Of a stretch of 64,000 nt of DNA, positions 57,153-64,000 are shown one piece after another (within the stretch, counting starts at the first letter, position 1; each line of letters begins with the position of its first letter). Source of the stretch: Cohnella rhizosphaerae (GTDB lineage Bacteria; Bacillota; Bacilli; Paenibacillales; Paenibacillaceae); assembly GCF_029525575.1 (NCBI RefSeq), contig NZ_JAPDIA010000003.1:1480214-1544213 (forward strand), in the 5' to 3' direction. The position numbers and the translations under genes are program-made. The notes beneath the pieces are model-generated. The model did no database searches and was not told the DNA's origin. It worked only from the letters and a program-made list of their open reading frames with translations.

Positions 57153-58049
57153 TCAATCCAGGAAATCCTTCAGCCGGCGGCTGCGGCTCGGATGGCGCAG
57201 CTTGCGCAGCGCCTTAGCTTCGATCTGCCGGATGCGCTCGCGGGTGACGCCGAACGCCTTGCCCACTTCCTCGAGCGTCCGCGTATGGCCGTCGTCGAGA
57301 CCGAACCGCAGGCGCAGCACGCTCTCCTCGCGTTCGGTAAGCGTATCGAGTACGTCCTCGAGCTGCTCGCGCATCAGCTCGAACGCCGCCGCGTCGGCAG
57401 GCTCCGGCGCGTCCTGGTCTTCGATGAACTCGCCCAGCCGGGAGTCGTTCTCTTCGCCGATCGGCATCTCGAGCGACACGGGCTCCTGCGAGATCTTCAT
57501 GATCTCGCGGACCTTGTCGATCGTGATGTCCATCGCCTTGGCGATCTCCTCGGGCGTCGGCTCGCGGCCGAGCTCCTGCAGAAGCTGTCTGGAGATGCGG
57601 ACGAGCTTGTTGATCGTCTCCACCATGTGAACCGGGATCCGGATCGTACGCGCATGGTCCGCGATGCTGCGGGTGATCGCCTGACGGATCCACCAGGTGG
57701 CGTACGTGCTGAATCGGAAGCCCTTGCGGTGATCGAATTTCTCGACAGCTTTGATCAAGCCCATGTTGCCCTCTTGAATCAAGTCCAGAAACAGCATGCC
57801 GCGTCCGACATACCGTCTTGCTATGCTGACGACCAGCCGAAGATTGGCTTCGGCCAGACGCTGCTTGGCTGCTTCGTCGCCTTCCTCGATCCGATGAGCG
57901 AGCGCGATCTCTTCGTCGGCCGTCAGCAGAGGCACGCGGCCGATCTCCTTCAGATACATGCGGACCGGATCGTCCATTCGAATGCCCGCAGGCACCTTCA
58001 GGTCGTCGTCCATGAAGTCGACTACGGGAGAATCGGTATCCATCGTCAA
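57153..58049 (-). CDS. Primary-type RNA polymerase sigma factor lacking region 1.1
   Basis: 298 aa from the TTG at 58049 (GGAGGG 7 nt upstream; ATGs at 58064 and 58043 are alternatives). Regions 1.2-4.2 are complete: [20 protein letters not shown], the 2.1-2.4 block [20 protein letters not shown] with [20 protein letters not shown], region 3, and 4.2 [20 protein letters not shown]. Ordinary Paenibacillaceae SigA has ~75 more N-terminal residues (region 1.1) and follows dnaG. Here the gene has its own promoter and no dnaG. A second group 1/2 sigma factor is likely; a relocated, shortened SigA is the alternative. Confidence 0.88.
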   Translation of the reverse strand: MTMDTDSPVVDFMDDDLKVPAGIRMDDPVRMYLKEIGRVPLLTADEEIALAHRIEEGDEAAKQRLAEANLRLVVSIARRYVGRGMLFLDLIQEGNMGLIKAVEKFDHRKGFRFSTYATWWIRQAITRSIADHARTIRIPVHMVETINKLVRISRQLLQELGREPTPEEIAKAMDITIDKVREIMKISQEPVSLEMPIGEENDSRLGEFIEDQDAPEPADAAAFELMREQLEDVLDTLTEREESVLRLRFGLDDGHTRTLEEVGKAFGVTRERIRQIEAKALRKLRHPSRSRRLKDFLD

Positions 58050-58181
58050 AGCGCATCCCTCCATCCGGTAAAAGTGCTGGGGCGGAACGGTGTAGAATAA
58101 CGGGAATTGACATCCGATGAAGTATGTGCTATCCTGAAGTAGGAAGTTTATGCTTTGGATGTCTGATAAGTACCATTTCTC

Positions 58182-58210
58182 ATTATATCACGAGCTAGGC
58201 ATTTCTACAA
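58182..58210 (-). promoter_or_regulatory. Sigma-A promoter of the sigma factor gene
   Basis: Minus strand TTGTAG (58210-58205), 17-bp spacer, TATAAT (58187-58182), about 130 bp before the start codon. Confidence 0.65.
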
Positions 58211-58230
58211 CATCAATTTCGAATTATTTT

Positions 58231-58282
58231 GGACCGGACCTTGCGCTTCGTTTTCGGACGAGCCGGGTGCCGGTCCTTTTTT
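58231..58282 (+). terminator. Orphan + strand terminator-like hairpin
   Basis: GGACCGG...CCGGTCC followed by six T. No + strand gene precedes it, so it may end antisense or leader RNA. The rest of the 58065-58401 gap holds only the promoter above. Confidence 0.6.
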
Positions 58283-58401
58283 GGTTGCGAACGAACGGGT
58301 TGAATCGAAAGGTTTAGATCGAATCGAACGACGCTTTGCTTCCTTTGCGGGCGGTCTACGGTTTATAATAGCAGCACAAGTCTAAGGTCGGAGGGATGCA
58401 A

Positions 58402-58722
58402 ATGGGATTCCAGACGGAATTTAATTCGGTATGCAAATTCAAGTCCGAACAGGAGCTCTACGAGCTGCTTGAGTACGGGCGGGGCAAAATGGTCAAGAAG
58501 CAGTTCCGCGTATTTCCTACGGGCCAAAAAGTCATCGCGTACGCGCCGGACAACAAAGCGGTCGCCATCGTCCGCATCATCGCTTCGATCGCCGAGATCA
58601 ACTTCCAAGGGGAAGAAGTGACGCAGGTCGAGATGGAATTGATCCGCAAGCTCACGGACGAAGAATCGCGCATCCAGACGGCGCTTGCGCACGAGATGTT
58701 TTTCGGGGACCAGCAGGTTTAG
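58402..58722 (+). CDS. Conserved hypothetical protein of about 106 aa
   Basis: ATG 58402, 6 nt after GGAGGG (58390-58395); an ATG at 58396 touches the site. Mixed alpha/beta protein (FNSVCKFKSEQELYELLEYG, KQFRVFPTGQKVIAYAPDNK, EVTQVEMELIRKLTDEESRI), no membrane segment, one Cys. Conserved look but no family I can name. It is followed by a DUF4177 gene after 26 bp. Confidence 0.65.
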   Translation: MGFQTEFNSVCKFKSEQELYELLEYGRGKMVKKQFRVFPTGQKVIAYAPDNKAVAIVRIIASIAEINFQGEEVTQVEMELIRKLTDEESRIQTALAHEMFFGDQQV

Positions 58723-58748
58723 ACATTCGTCAGGGGGAGGCGTTCGCC

Positions 58749-58946
58749 ATGGGGACGAAGTGGGAATATTGCACGTTGAAGTACAAGACCGGCGGCTGGC
58801 TGGGCGGCAAGGTCGACGAGCAGGAGTTCCAGGACGAGCTGAACCGCTACGGATATGAAGGCTGGGAGCTGGTGTCCTGCTTCGATACGAGTCAGGGCCA
58901 GGGCGCCTCCCGCGACATCATCGTTGTTTTCAAACGCCAGCTATGA
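58749..58946 (+). CDS. DUF4177 family protein
   Basis: 65 aa with the DUF4177 pattern: MGTKWEYCTLKYKTGG, ELNRYGYEGWELVSCFDT and DIIVVFKRQL (three strands and one helix). Ribosome site GGGGGAGG. Small cytoplasmic proteins of unknown function. A terminator follows. Confidence 0.85.
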   Translation: MGTKWEYCTLKYKTGGWLGGKVDEQEFQDELNRYGYEGWELVSCFDTSQGQGASRDIIVVFKRQL

Positions 58947-58986
58947 CAGAAACGCGAGAGCGGACGATCCGCTCGTCTACATAGTC

Positions 58987-59016
58987 TCAGCCCTCGGTCT
59001 AACGGCCGGGGGGCTT
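58987..59016 (+). terminator. Terminator after the DUF4177 gene
   Basis: AGCCCTCGGTC-TAAC-GGCCGGGGGGCT followed by TTTTTG. Confidence 0.7.
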
Positions 59017-59122
59017 TTTGCGTCCTTAAAAAATGTAAAAATCCTTCGCAAAATACGTCAACTTCTTTCGGGGCGATGTTGCTATAGTAGAGAAAGAAAG
59101 CGTTGCGAAAGGAGCCATGCGC

Positions 59123-59979
59123 ATGTTCTTAGGCAGATTGGGCGTACTGACGGACGAGGTGTCCGACCGATACGAGGAAGCGCTGGACTGGGCGGCGGAG
59201 CAGGGGTTGGCGCACGTGGAGGTGCGCGTCGTCGACGGGCAAAATGCGGCGAGCCTGAGCGACGCGCAGGCAAGGGAAGTCCGCCGGCAGGCGGAGGCGA
59301 GGGGACTGTACATATCCGCCATCGCCTCGCCGGTGTTCAAGTGCGCGTTGGATCCCGCGAGGCCGGTCGCGTCCGGAGATACGTTCGGCGCGCCCGAGGA
59401 GAGCGTCGAGGCGCACTTCGACAAGCTGTCGCGGGTCATCGCGCTCGCGGACCTGATGGGCACGAAGCGGATCCGGATCTTCTCCTTCTGGCGCGAGCGG
59501 GAGCCGGAGCGCTATGCGGAGGAGATCGCGGGGCACCTTCGGCGCGCGGCGGATATCGCGAGCCAGGCGGGCGTGACGCTTGCTGCTCGAAAACGAGGCC
59601 TCGTGCAACGGCGGCTCGGCGCGCGAGGTGGCGGAGCTTGTCCGCGAAGTCGACTCGCCGGCGCTGCGCGCGCTGTGGGATCCGGGCAACGAGGCGCATG
59701 CGGGCAAGGAAGCGTACCCGTTGGGCTACGAAACGATCAAGCCGTATGCGGCTCACGTGCATCTGAAGGACGCTTGCGCAGGTCCGGACGGCAAGGCGCG
59801 CTGCGTGCCGCTCGGCTCCGGTGACGTGCCGGTCATCGCGCAGCTGAGGGCGCTCGCGGCGGACGGCTACGAAGGGCTTTTTTACGATCGAGACGCACTA
59901 CGTGCCGGCAGACGGGAGCCGAATGACGGGGACCCGCATGACGCTCGACGCGCTGCGCGCGCTCGCGAAAGAGGTGTAG
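59123..59979 (+). CDS. Sugar phosphate isomerase/epimerase family TIM-barrel protein (two frameshifts)
   Basis: 286 aa restored from ATG 59123 (AAAGGAG 8 nt upstream; an ATG at 59117 is in frame). Xylose-isomerase-like AP endonuclease 2 fold: LGVLTDEVSDRYEEALDWAA, LADLMGTKRIRIFSFWRERE, LLLENEASCNGGSAREVAEL (metal Glu), ALWDPGNEAHAG, AHVHLKDACAGPDGK. Breaks are a TT at 59580-59581 (restores VTLLLENEA) and a six-T run at 59878-59883 (restores GLFTIETHYVPADGSRMTGT). It is the first gene of a five-gene operon; substrate unknown. Confidence 0.82.
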
Positions 59980-59983
59980 GCGG

Positions 59984-61030
59984 ATGACGCAATGGAGGTT
60001 CGGCATTATCGGGTGCGGAGATATCGCGGAGAGGCATGTCGAGGCGATCGGACAGATCGAGGACGCGAAGCTGATCGCCGTATCCAGCCGGACGGAGAGC
60101 CGGGCGCGAGCGATCGCGGAGCGGGAGGGCTGCGAATGGTACGCCGATTACCGGGAGCTGCTCGGTCGCGGCGATATCGATATCGTCTGCGTGACCACCT
60201 CGAGCGGCAGCCATGCGGCCATCGGGCTCGACGCGCTGAACGCAGGCAAGCATCTCATTGTAGAAAAGCCGATGGCGATGAGTGCGCGTGACGCCCGGCG
60301 AATGGTCGACGCGGCCCGCGAGCGTGGCCTTGTCCTCTCGTCGATCGCCCAGCGCAGATTCGAGGCCAACAATCAGCTGATCAAGCGGGTGCTGGACGCA
60401 GGCGGGCTGGGCAGACTGCTGCTGGCGGAGATGACGCTGCCGTTCTATCGGACCCAGGCCTACTATGACAGCGCCGAATGGCGGGGCACGATCGCCGAGG
60501 ACGGAGGCGCGCTCATGAACCAGGGCATTCACGGTCTGGACCTGCTGCTCTGGTTCGCGGGAGACGCGCGCACCGTGTTCGGCAAGACGGCCACGCTCAC
60601 GCACCGCATGGAGGCCGAGGACCTGGGGCTGGCGATCCTGCAATTCGAGAGCGGCGCATACGGCACGGTGATGGCTTCGACGAGCGTCCAGCCGGGCTAT
60701 CCTGCTACGGTCTCGCTGTACGGCGAGACCGGGACGATCAAGCTCGAGGGCAGCTCGATCGTGCGGTGGGCCGTGCCCGGCTGGGAGCAGCCGAACTGGG
60801 CGCAGGAGCAGACGTACGGCGGCGTCACCGATCCGAAGAGCATCGTCACGGAGTTTCACCAGAGCCAGTTCCTCGACGTGATCGCAGCCATCGAGACGGG
60901 TACCGAGCCGCTCAGCTCGGGCGAGGACGGCTGGCGGGCGGTCAGGCTGGTCGAATCGATCTATGAGAGCGCGAACCGCCGGACGGAGATCGCGATCGGG
61001 GAAGATCAAGCGAAGGAGCGAGTCGAATGA
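59984..61030 (+). CDS. Gfo/Idh/MocA family dehydrogenase
   Basis: 348 aa, 4 bp after the isomerase gene. Rossmann FGIIGCGDIAERHVEAIGQI (~4-23), then LNAGKHLIVEKPMAMSARDA with the EKP motif (~94), SIAQRRFEANNQLIKRVLDA, and ALMNQGIHGLDLLLWFAGDA with the G-x-H-x-x-D active-site motif. The last bases overlap nagB (ATGA). Coupling to NagB/NagA suggests oxidation of an amino sugar or a 3-keto-sugar step, which is inference. Confidence 0.9.
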   Translation: MTQWRFGIIGCGDIAERHVEAIGQIEDAKLIAVSSRTESRARAIAEREGCEWYADYRELLGRGDIDIVCVTTSSGSHAAIGLDALNAGKHLIVEKPMAMSARDARRMVDAARERGLVLSSIAQRRFEANNQLIKRVLDAGGLGRLLLAEMTLPFYRTQAYYDSAEWRGTIAEDGGALMNQGIHGLDLLLWFAGDARTVFGKTATLTHRMEAEDLGLAILQFESGAYGTVMASTSVQPGYPATVSLYGETGTIKLEGSSIVRWAVPGWEQPNWAQEQTYGGVTDPKSIVTEFHQSQFLDVIAAIETGTEPLSSGEDGWRAVRLVESIYESANRRTEIAIGEDQAKERVE

Positions 61031-61809
61031 CGAATCTGCAGCAGCCGGTCAAGGAAACGAGGGCGGACGGTCTGAAGGTCCGGGTGTACCGGACCCGCGG
61101 CGAAATGGGCGCGGCGGCAGGCGCCGACGTCGCGTCGAAAATAAAGGAGCTGCTTCGCGCCAAGCCGGGCATCCGGATGATCTTCGCGGCCGCGCCGTCG
61201 CAGAACGAGATGCTGGACGCGCTTGCGTCCGATCCGGATATCGACTGGTCGCGCATTGCCGCTTTTCATATGGACGAATATTTGGGACTGCCTGCGGGCG
61301 CTCCCCAAGCGTTTGCGCGCTACCTGCAGGGCAGGCTGTTCGACAGGGTTAAACCGGGCACGGTGCATCTGATCGACAGCGCGAACGGCAGCGAGGCCGA
61401 ATGCAGCCGGTATGCGGCGCTGCTTGCGGAAGCGCCGATCGATATCGTCTGCCTCGGCATCGGCGAGAACGGACATATCGCCTTTAACGATCCGCCGGTC
61501 GCCGACTTCGACGATCCGCTGCTCGTCAAGCCGGTCGAGCTCGACGAGGCGTGCAGACGACAGCAGGTCAACGACGGCTGCTTCCCCGAGATGGGCGCGG
61601 TGCCGACGCATGCGCTGACGCTGACGGTGCCCGCCCTTCTCTCCGGCGCGCATCTGTACTGCGTCGTGCCGGGGCCGACCAAGCGGGAGGCGGTAGCGCG
61701 CACGCTCAGCGAGCCGGTCGCGACGGCTTGTCCGTCCACCATTTTGAGAAACCATCCGGACTGCGCCTTGTACGTCGACCTCGATTCGTACGGGGCGGTG
61801 GAAAGATGA
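61027..61809 (+). CDS. nagB: Glucosamine-6-phosphate deaminase family protein
   Basis: 260 aa. It converts glucosamine 6-phosphate to fructose 6-phosphate and ammonia. The catalytic segments are FHMDEYLGLPAGAPQAFARY (Asp general base) and CLGIGENGHIAFNDPP (Asp/His pair). FAAAPSQNEMLDALA replaces the usual A-T-G-x-(S/T)-P phosphate loop, a divergence shared by NagB-like proteins in uncharacterised operons. Overlaps both neighbours by ATGA, so translation is coupled. Confidence 0.85.
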   Translation: MTNLQQPVKETRADGLKVRVYRTRGEMGAAAGADVASKIKELLRAKPGIRMIFAAAPSQNEMLDALASDPDIDWSRIAAFHMDEYLGLPAGAPQAFARYLQGRLFDRVKPGTVHLIDSANGSEAECSRYAALLAEAPIDIVCLGIGENGHIAFNDPPVADFDDPLLVKPVELDEACRRQQVNDGCFPEMGAVPTHALTLTVPALLSGAHLYCVVPGPTKREAVARTLSEPVATACPSTILRNHPDCALYVDLDSYGAVER

Positions 61810-62978
61810 TCCTCAAGGCGCTCCACTATCGCACGGGCGAGCCCGTGGAGATCGAAGTCGAGGCCGGAAGAATCGCGCGAATCGCGTCCGCGGAGGCAGA
61901 TCGGGCCGAGCGGGACGCGCTGCCGTATGCGGCGCCGGGACTGGTCGATCTGCAGATCAACGGCTTCGCCGGACACGACTTCAACCGGTCGCCGATCCCG
62001 CCCGAGCTGCCCGGGACGGTGGCGCGCGAGCTGCGGCGGGAGGGCGTGACCGCCTTCTATCCGACCGTCATCACGAACGCGCCGGCGGCGATCGCTTCCC
62101 AGGTCGCGGCCATTGCCGAAGCATGCGAGCAGGATACGGATGCGGCCGCTTGCATCGCGGGCATCCATCTGGAGGGTCCGTTTATCTCGCCCGAGGACGG
62201 CGCGCGCGGCGCGCATGCGCTTGAATTCGTCCGGGCGCCGGATTGGGAGCTGTTCTGCAGATGGCAGGAGGCGGCGGGCGGCCGCATCGCCATCCTGACG
62301 CTGTCGCCCGAGTGGGAGGGGAGCGGCGCGTTCATACGACGCCTCACGGACAGCGGCGTCACGGTCTCCATCGGTCATACGGCGGCCACCGCCGAGCAGA
62401 TCGAGGAAGCGGTCGCATCCGGCGCGCGCATGTCGACGCACTTCGGCAACGGCGCCCATCTTACGCTGCCTCGTCATCCGAACTACCTGTGGGAGCAGCT
62501 GGCCCAGGACGAACTTTACAGCTGCCTGATCGCGGACGGCTTTCATCTGCCCGACCAGGTACTGAAGGTCGTCCTCAAGGCGAAGGGCGAGAAGGCGATG
62601 CTGGTCAGCGACGCCGTATATCTGAGCGGCATGCCGCCGGGCGAATACACGACGCATATCGGCGGCCGCGTCGTCCTGACGCCGCAAGGGCGGCTGCATC
62701 TGGCGGAGCAGGAGCGGATGCTGGCCGGATCGGCGCAGATGCTCCTCTGGGGCATCGAGCAAATGACGGCGCGCGGCATCGCGAGCCTGGCGGATGCCTG
62801 GGACATGGCGTCGGTCAGGCCGGCGGGGTTCATGCGGCTGCCGGCGGCTGCGGGCTTGTCCGCGGGCGCTCCGGCGGATATCGCGCTGTTCAGGCGCGGC
62901 GACGGCAAGCTCCGGATCGAACAATTGTGCAAGGCCGGGAAGGTCGTTTACCGGGACGAAGCCGGCGCGGGCGAATGA
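61806..62978 (+). CDS. nagA: N-acetylglucosamine-6-phosphate deacetylase family protein
   Basis: 390 aa, amidohydrolase. Seen: APGLVDLQINGFAGHDFNR (strand 1), IAGIHLEGPFISPEDGARGAH (metal Glu), VTVSIGHTAATAEQIEEA (metal His), STHFGNGAHLTLPRHPNYLW, and KAMLVSDAVYLSG with the catalytic Asp. Near its C-terminus SLADAWDMASVRPAGFMRL is typical. It releases acetate to feed NagB. The usual HLFNAM is replaced by THFGNGA, so substrate scope may differ from classical NagA. Confidence 0.87.
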   Translation: MILKALHYRTGEPVEIEVEAGRIARIASAEADRAERDALPYAAPGLVDLQINGFAGHDFNRSPIPPELPGTVARELRREGVTAFYPTVITNAPAAIASQVAAIAEACEQDTDAAACIAGIHLEGPFISPEDGARGAHALEFVRAPDWELFCRWQEAAGGRIAILTLSPEWEGSGAFIRRLTDSGVTVSIGHTAATAEQIEEAVASGARMSTHFGNGAHLTLPRHPNYLWEQLAQDELYSCLIADGFHLPDQVLKVVLKAKGEKAMLVSDAVYLSGMPPGEYTTHIGGRVVLTPQGRLHLAEQERMLAGSAQMLLWGIEQMTARGIASLADAWDMASVRPAGFMRLPAAAGLSAGAPADIALFRRGDGKLRIEQLCKAGKVVYRDEAGAGE

Positions 62979-63031
62979 TGAGCGTTTCGCGGGCGAACGA
63001 TGCGCGTTTATCGAGGACAGGAGGAACGACA

Positions 63032-63883
63032 ATGAAACTTGCGGCATTCAGCGGGGTTTTTATCGAGCACAGCATTCAGGAAGCGATGCATTTGACGAAA
63101 CGGCTGGGCCTGGACGGGATCGAGATCGCGGCGCGCGAGCCGCACGTCTCTCCATCCAGCAGCATGACGAGGGTCAAGGAGGTCAAGGCGCTCTCGGACA
63201 GCCTGGCGCTTCCGATTCCCGTGCTGGCCAGTTATATCGGCGGCTTCTCCGATGCGGACGACGGCCAGTCGGAGAAATACTTAGAAGAATTCAAACGGCT
63301 GCTCGAGATCGCAGGCGTGCTGGACACGCGTTCGATCCGCGTTTTCCCGGGCGGCCCCAACGCCTTCAAGGCGCAGGACTATCATTATGCCAAGGCCGCG
63401 CATTGGATGGGGCTGTGCGCCGAGGAGGCCGCGAAGCACGGGGTGAACGTCCTGATGGAGATTCACAACAACTCGCTGGTCGAAACGGTGGACAGCAGCT
63501 TGCGCCTGCTCGACATGATCGGGCGGGACAACGTCGGAATGATTCACGATGCCGGCAATATGTACATCACCGACACGGATTACGGCCGGGAATCCGTCCT
63601 GCGGCTGGGTCGCCGCCTGATGCACGTCCACGTGAAGGATGAGCTTCGCATCGCGGAGCTCGGCGCGCCCGGGACGTTCGCGGATACGACCCGCCATGGC
63701 AGGGAGTTGTTCCTTCAGAGCCGGCTGGGCGAGGGCGGGGCCGACCATCGGCCGCTGTTCGACGCGCTGCGCGAGACCGGTTACTCGGAATGGGTGACGT
63801 TGGAGTGTCATGCGCCGTTTCCGGCGTACGAACGTTTGGAACACGACCTCGCGGCGGTTCGCAAGCTGATCGCGACGGCGTAA
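63032..63883 (+). CDS. Sugar phosphate isomerase/epimerase family TIM-barrel protein
   Basis: 283 aa from ATG 63032 with ACAGGAGG. Same fold as the first gene of the operon but a distinct subfamily: FSGVFIEHSIQEAMHLTKRL, LDGIEIAAREPH, VNVLMEIHNNSLVETVDSSL (metal Glu), VGMIHDAGNMYITDTDYG, MHVHVKDELRIAELG and VTLECHAPFPAYERL. Intact frame. It lies 53 bp after nagA and completes the operon before the AraC-type gene. Confidence 0.87.
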   Translation: MKLAAFSGVFIEHSIQEAMHLTKRLGLDGIEIAAREPHVSPSSSMTRVKEVKALSDSLALPIPVLASYIGGFSDADDGQSEKYLEEFKRLLEIAGVLDTRSIRVFPGGPNAFKAQDYHYAKAAHWMGLCAEEAAKHGVNVLMEIHNNSLVETVDSSLRLLDMIGRDNVGMIHDAGNMYITDTDYGRESVLRLGRRLMHVHVKDELRIAELGAPGTFADTTRHGRELFLQSRLGEGGADHRPLFDALRETGYSEWVTLECHAPFPAYERLEHDLAAVRKLIATA

Positions 63884-63908
63884 CGAGCGTAACGATAGGC
63901 GGTGCTTC

Positions 63909-64000
63909 ATGAGCGAAGACTTGGATATGCCTTATTATCAGGGCAGAGATCAGCTGAACAGGGATTTTCCTTTTAAAATATTCAGTTACGACAGCCCTTC
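63909..64000 (+). CDS. Start of an AraC-type regulator (partial)
   Basis: ATG 63909, 25 bp after the isomerase stop, preceded by AGGCGG. The 30 visible residues (MSEDLDMPYYQGRDQLNRDF then PFKIFSYDSP) resemble the cupin-domain start of AraC-type carbohydrate regulators. The DNA-binding domain is outside the window, so the assignment is tentative. It probably controls the preceding operon. Confidence 0.5.
   Translation, partial: MSEDLDMPYYQGRDQLNRDFPFKIFSYDSP

Noticed and set aside
59085..59110. CcpA cre site upstream of the amino-sugar operon (GAAAGCGTTGCGA)
   Set aside because: Only about 10 of 14 consensus positions match and symmetry is poor; I would not call it without a genome-wide model.
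2148..59883. Programmed +1 frameshifting as the reason for the broken genes
   Set aside because: The sites share no slippery codon or stop context; they are simply homopolymers or short doublets, and intact genes such as xylA and acnA need none.

Overview
The window reads as chromosome of a high-GC, endospore-forming Firmicute of the Paenibacillaceae (Cohnella/Paenibacillus-like). The evidence is Bacillus-type gene content (divergent xylR-xylAB, ecsAB, bacilliredoxin, yneF, ylbL/sepM, queG next to a type I signal peptidase), AGGAGG-type ribosome sites, sigma-A promoters, and a giant SLH-anchored surface protein. GC-rich coding DNA surrounds one AT-richer island at about 20.1-26.2 kb. No rRNA, tRNA or CRISPR array was seen. 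The placement is an inference from gene content.

Layout. 0-6 kb: end of a siderophore-type binding protein, a FucU mutarotase, and the xylose locus with a XylR operator overlapping divergent promoters. 6-20 kb: EcsAB, a conserved small protein, a BaiN-type flavoprotein, a sensor kinase, bacilliredoxin, nadE-acpS, a lipoprotein cytochrome c, AraC-mutY, sodA and a GNAT. 20-26 kb: prophage-like remnant holding a truncated tail protein, a cassette of small excisionase/DUF771-type DNA-binding proteins, an SOS-box operon and orphan genes. 26-35 kb: Ntdp phosphatase, signal peptidase, QueG, HD-GYP protein, YneF, FolE, GNAT, a Gfo/Idh/MocA oxidoreductase and a diguanylate cyclase. 35-44 kb: one surface protein of about 2,795 aa with an L-type-lectin-like N-terminus and three C-terminal SLH domains. 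44-50 kb: thermolysin-type protease, a SodF-like dismutase, an alpha/beta hydrolase, an IclR regulator and YlbL. 50-59 kb: aconitase, an amidase-like protein, D-Ala-D-Ala ligase, and a sigma-70 factor without region 1.1. 59-64 kb: an amino-sugar-like operon (TIM-barrel isomerase, Gfo/Idh dehydrogenase, nagB, nagA, second isomerase) running into an AraC-type regulator.

Three observations stand out. (1) The IclR gene and the aconitase gene, about 5 kb apart, each carry the same 17-bp palindrome GTTTCAT-N3-GTGAAAC just downstream of a sigma-A promoter, which suggests an unrecognised autoregulated aconitase repressor. (2) Intergenic regions hold several tandem arrays with nearly the same unit length (49-52 bp, mostly 51). 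Two of them, 9 kb apart and inverted, are clearly the same family and keep a hairpin. (3) At least 20 genes are broken by 26 single-base insertions, nearly all in homopolymers and every one a +1 shift. This looks like sequencing or assembly over-calling rather than decay, so I describe these genes as restored CDSs.

Functional links: XylR controls xylose isomerase and xylulokinase. NagB/NagA feed amino sugars to glycolysis and may act with the flanking dehydrogenase and isomerases. SodA, SodF and bacilliredoxin serve oxidative and thiol stress. The HD-GYP protein and the GGDEF protein are candidate c-di-GMP phosphodiesterase and cyclase.
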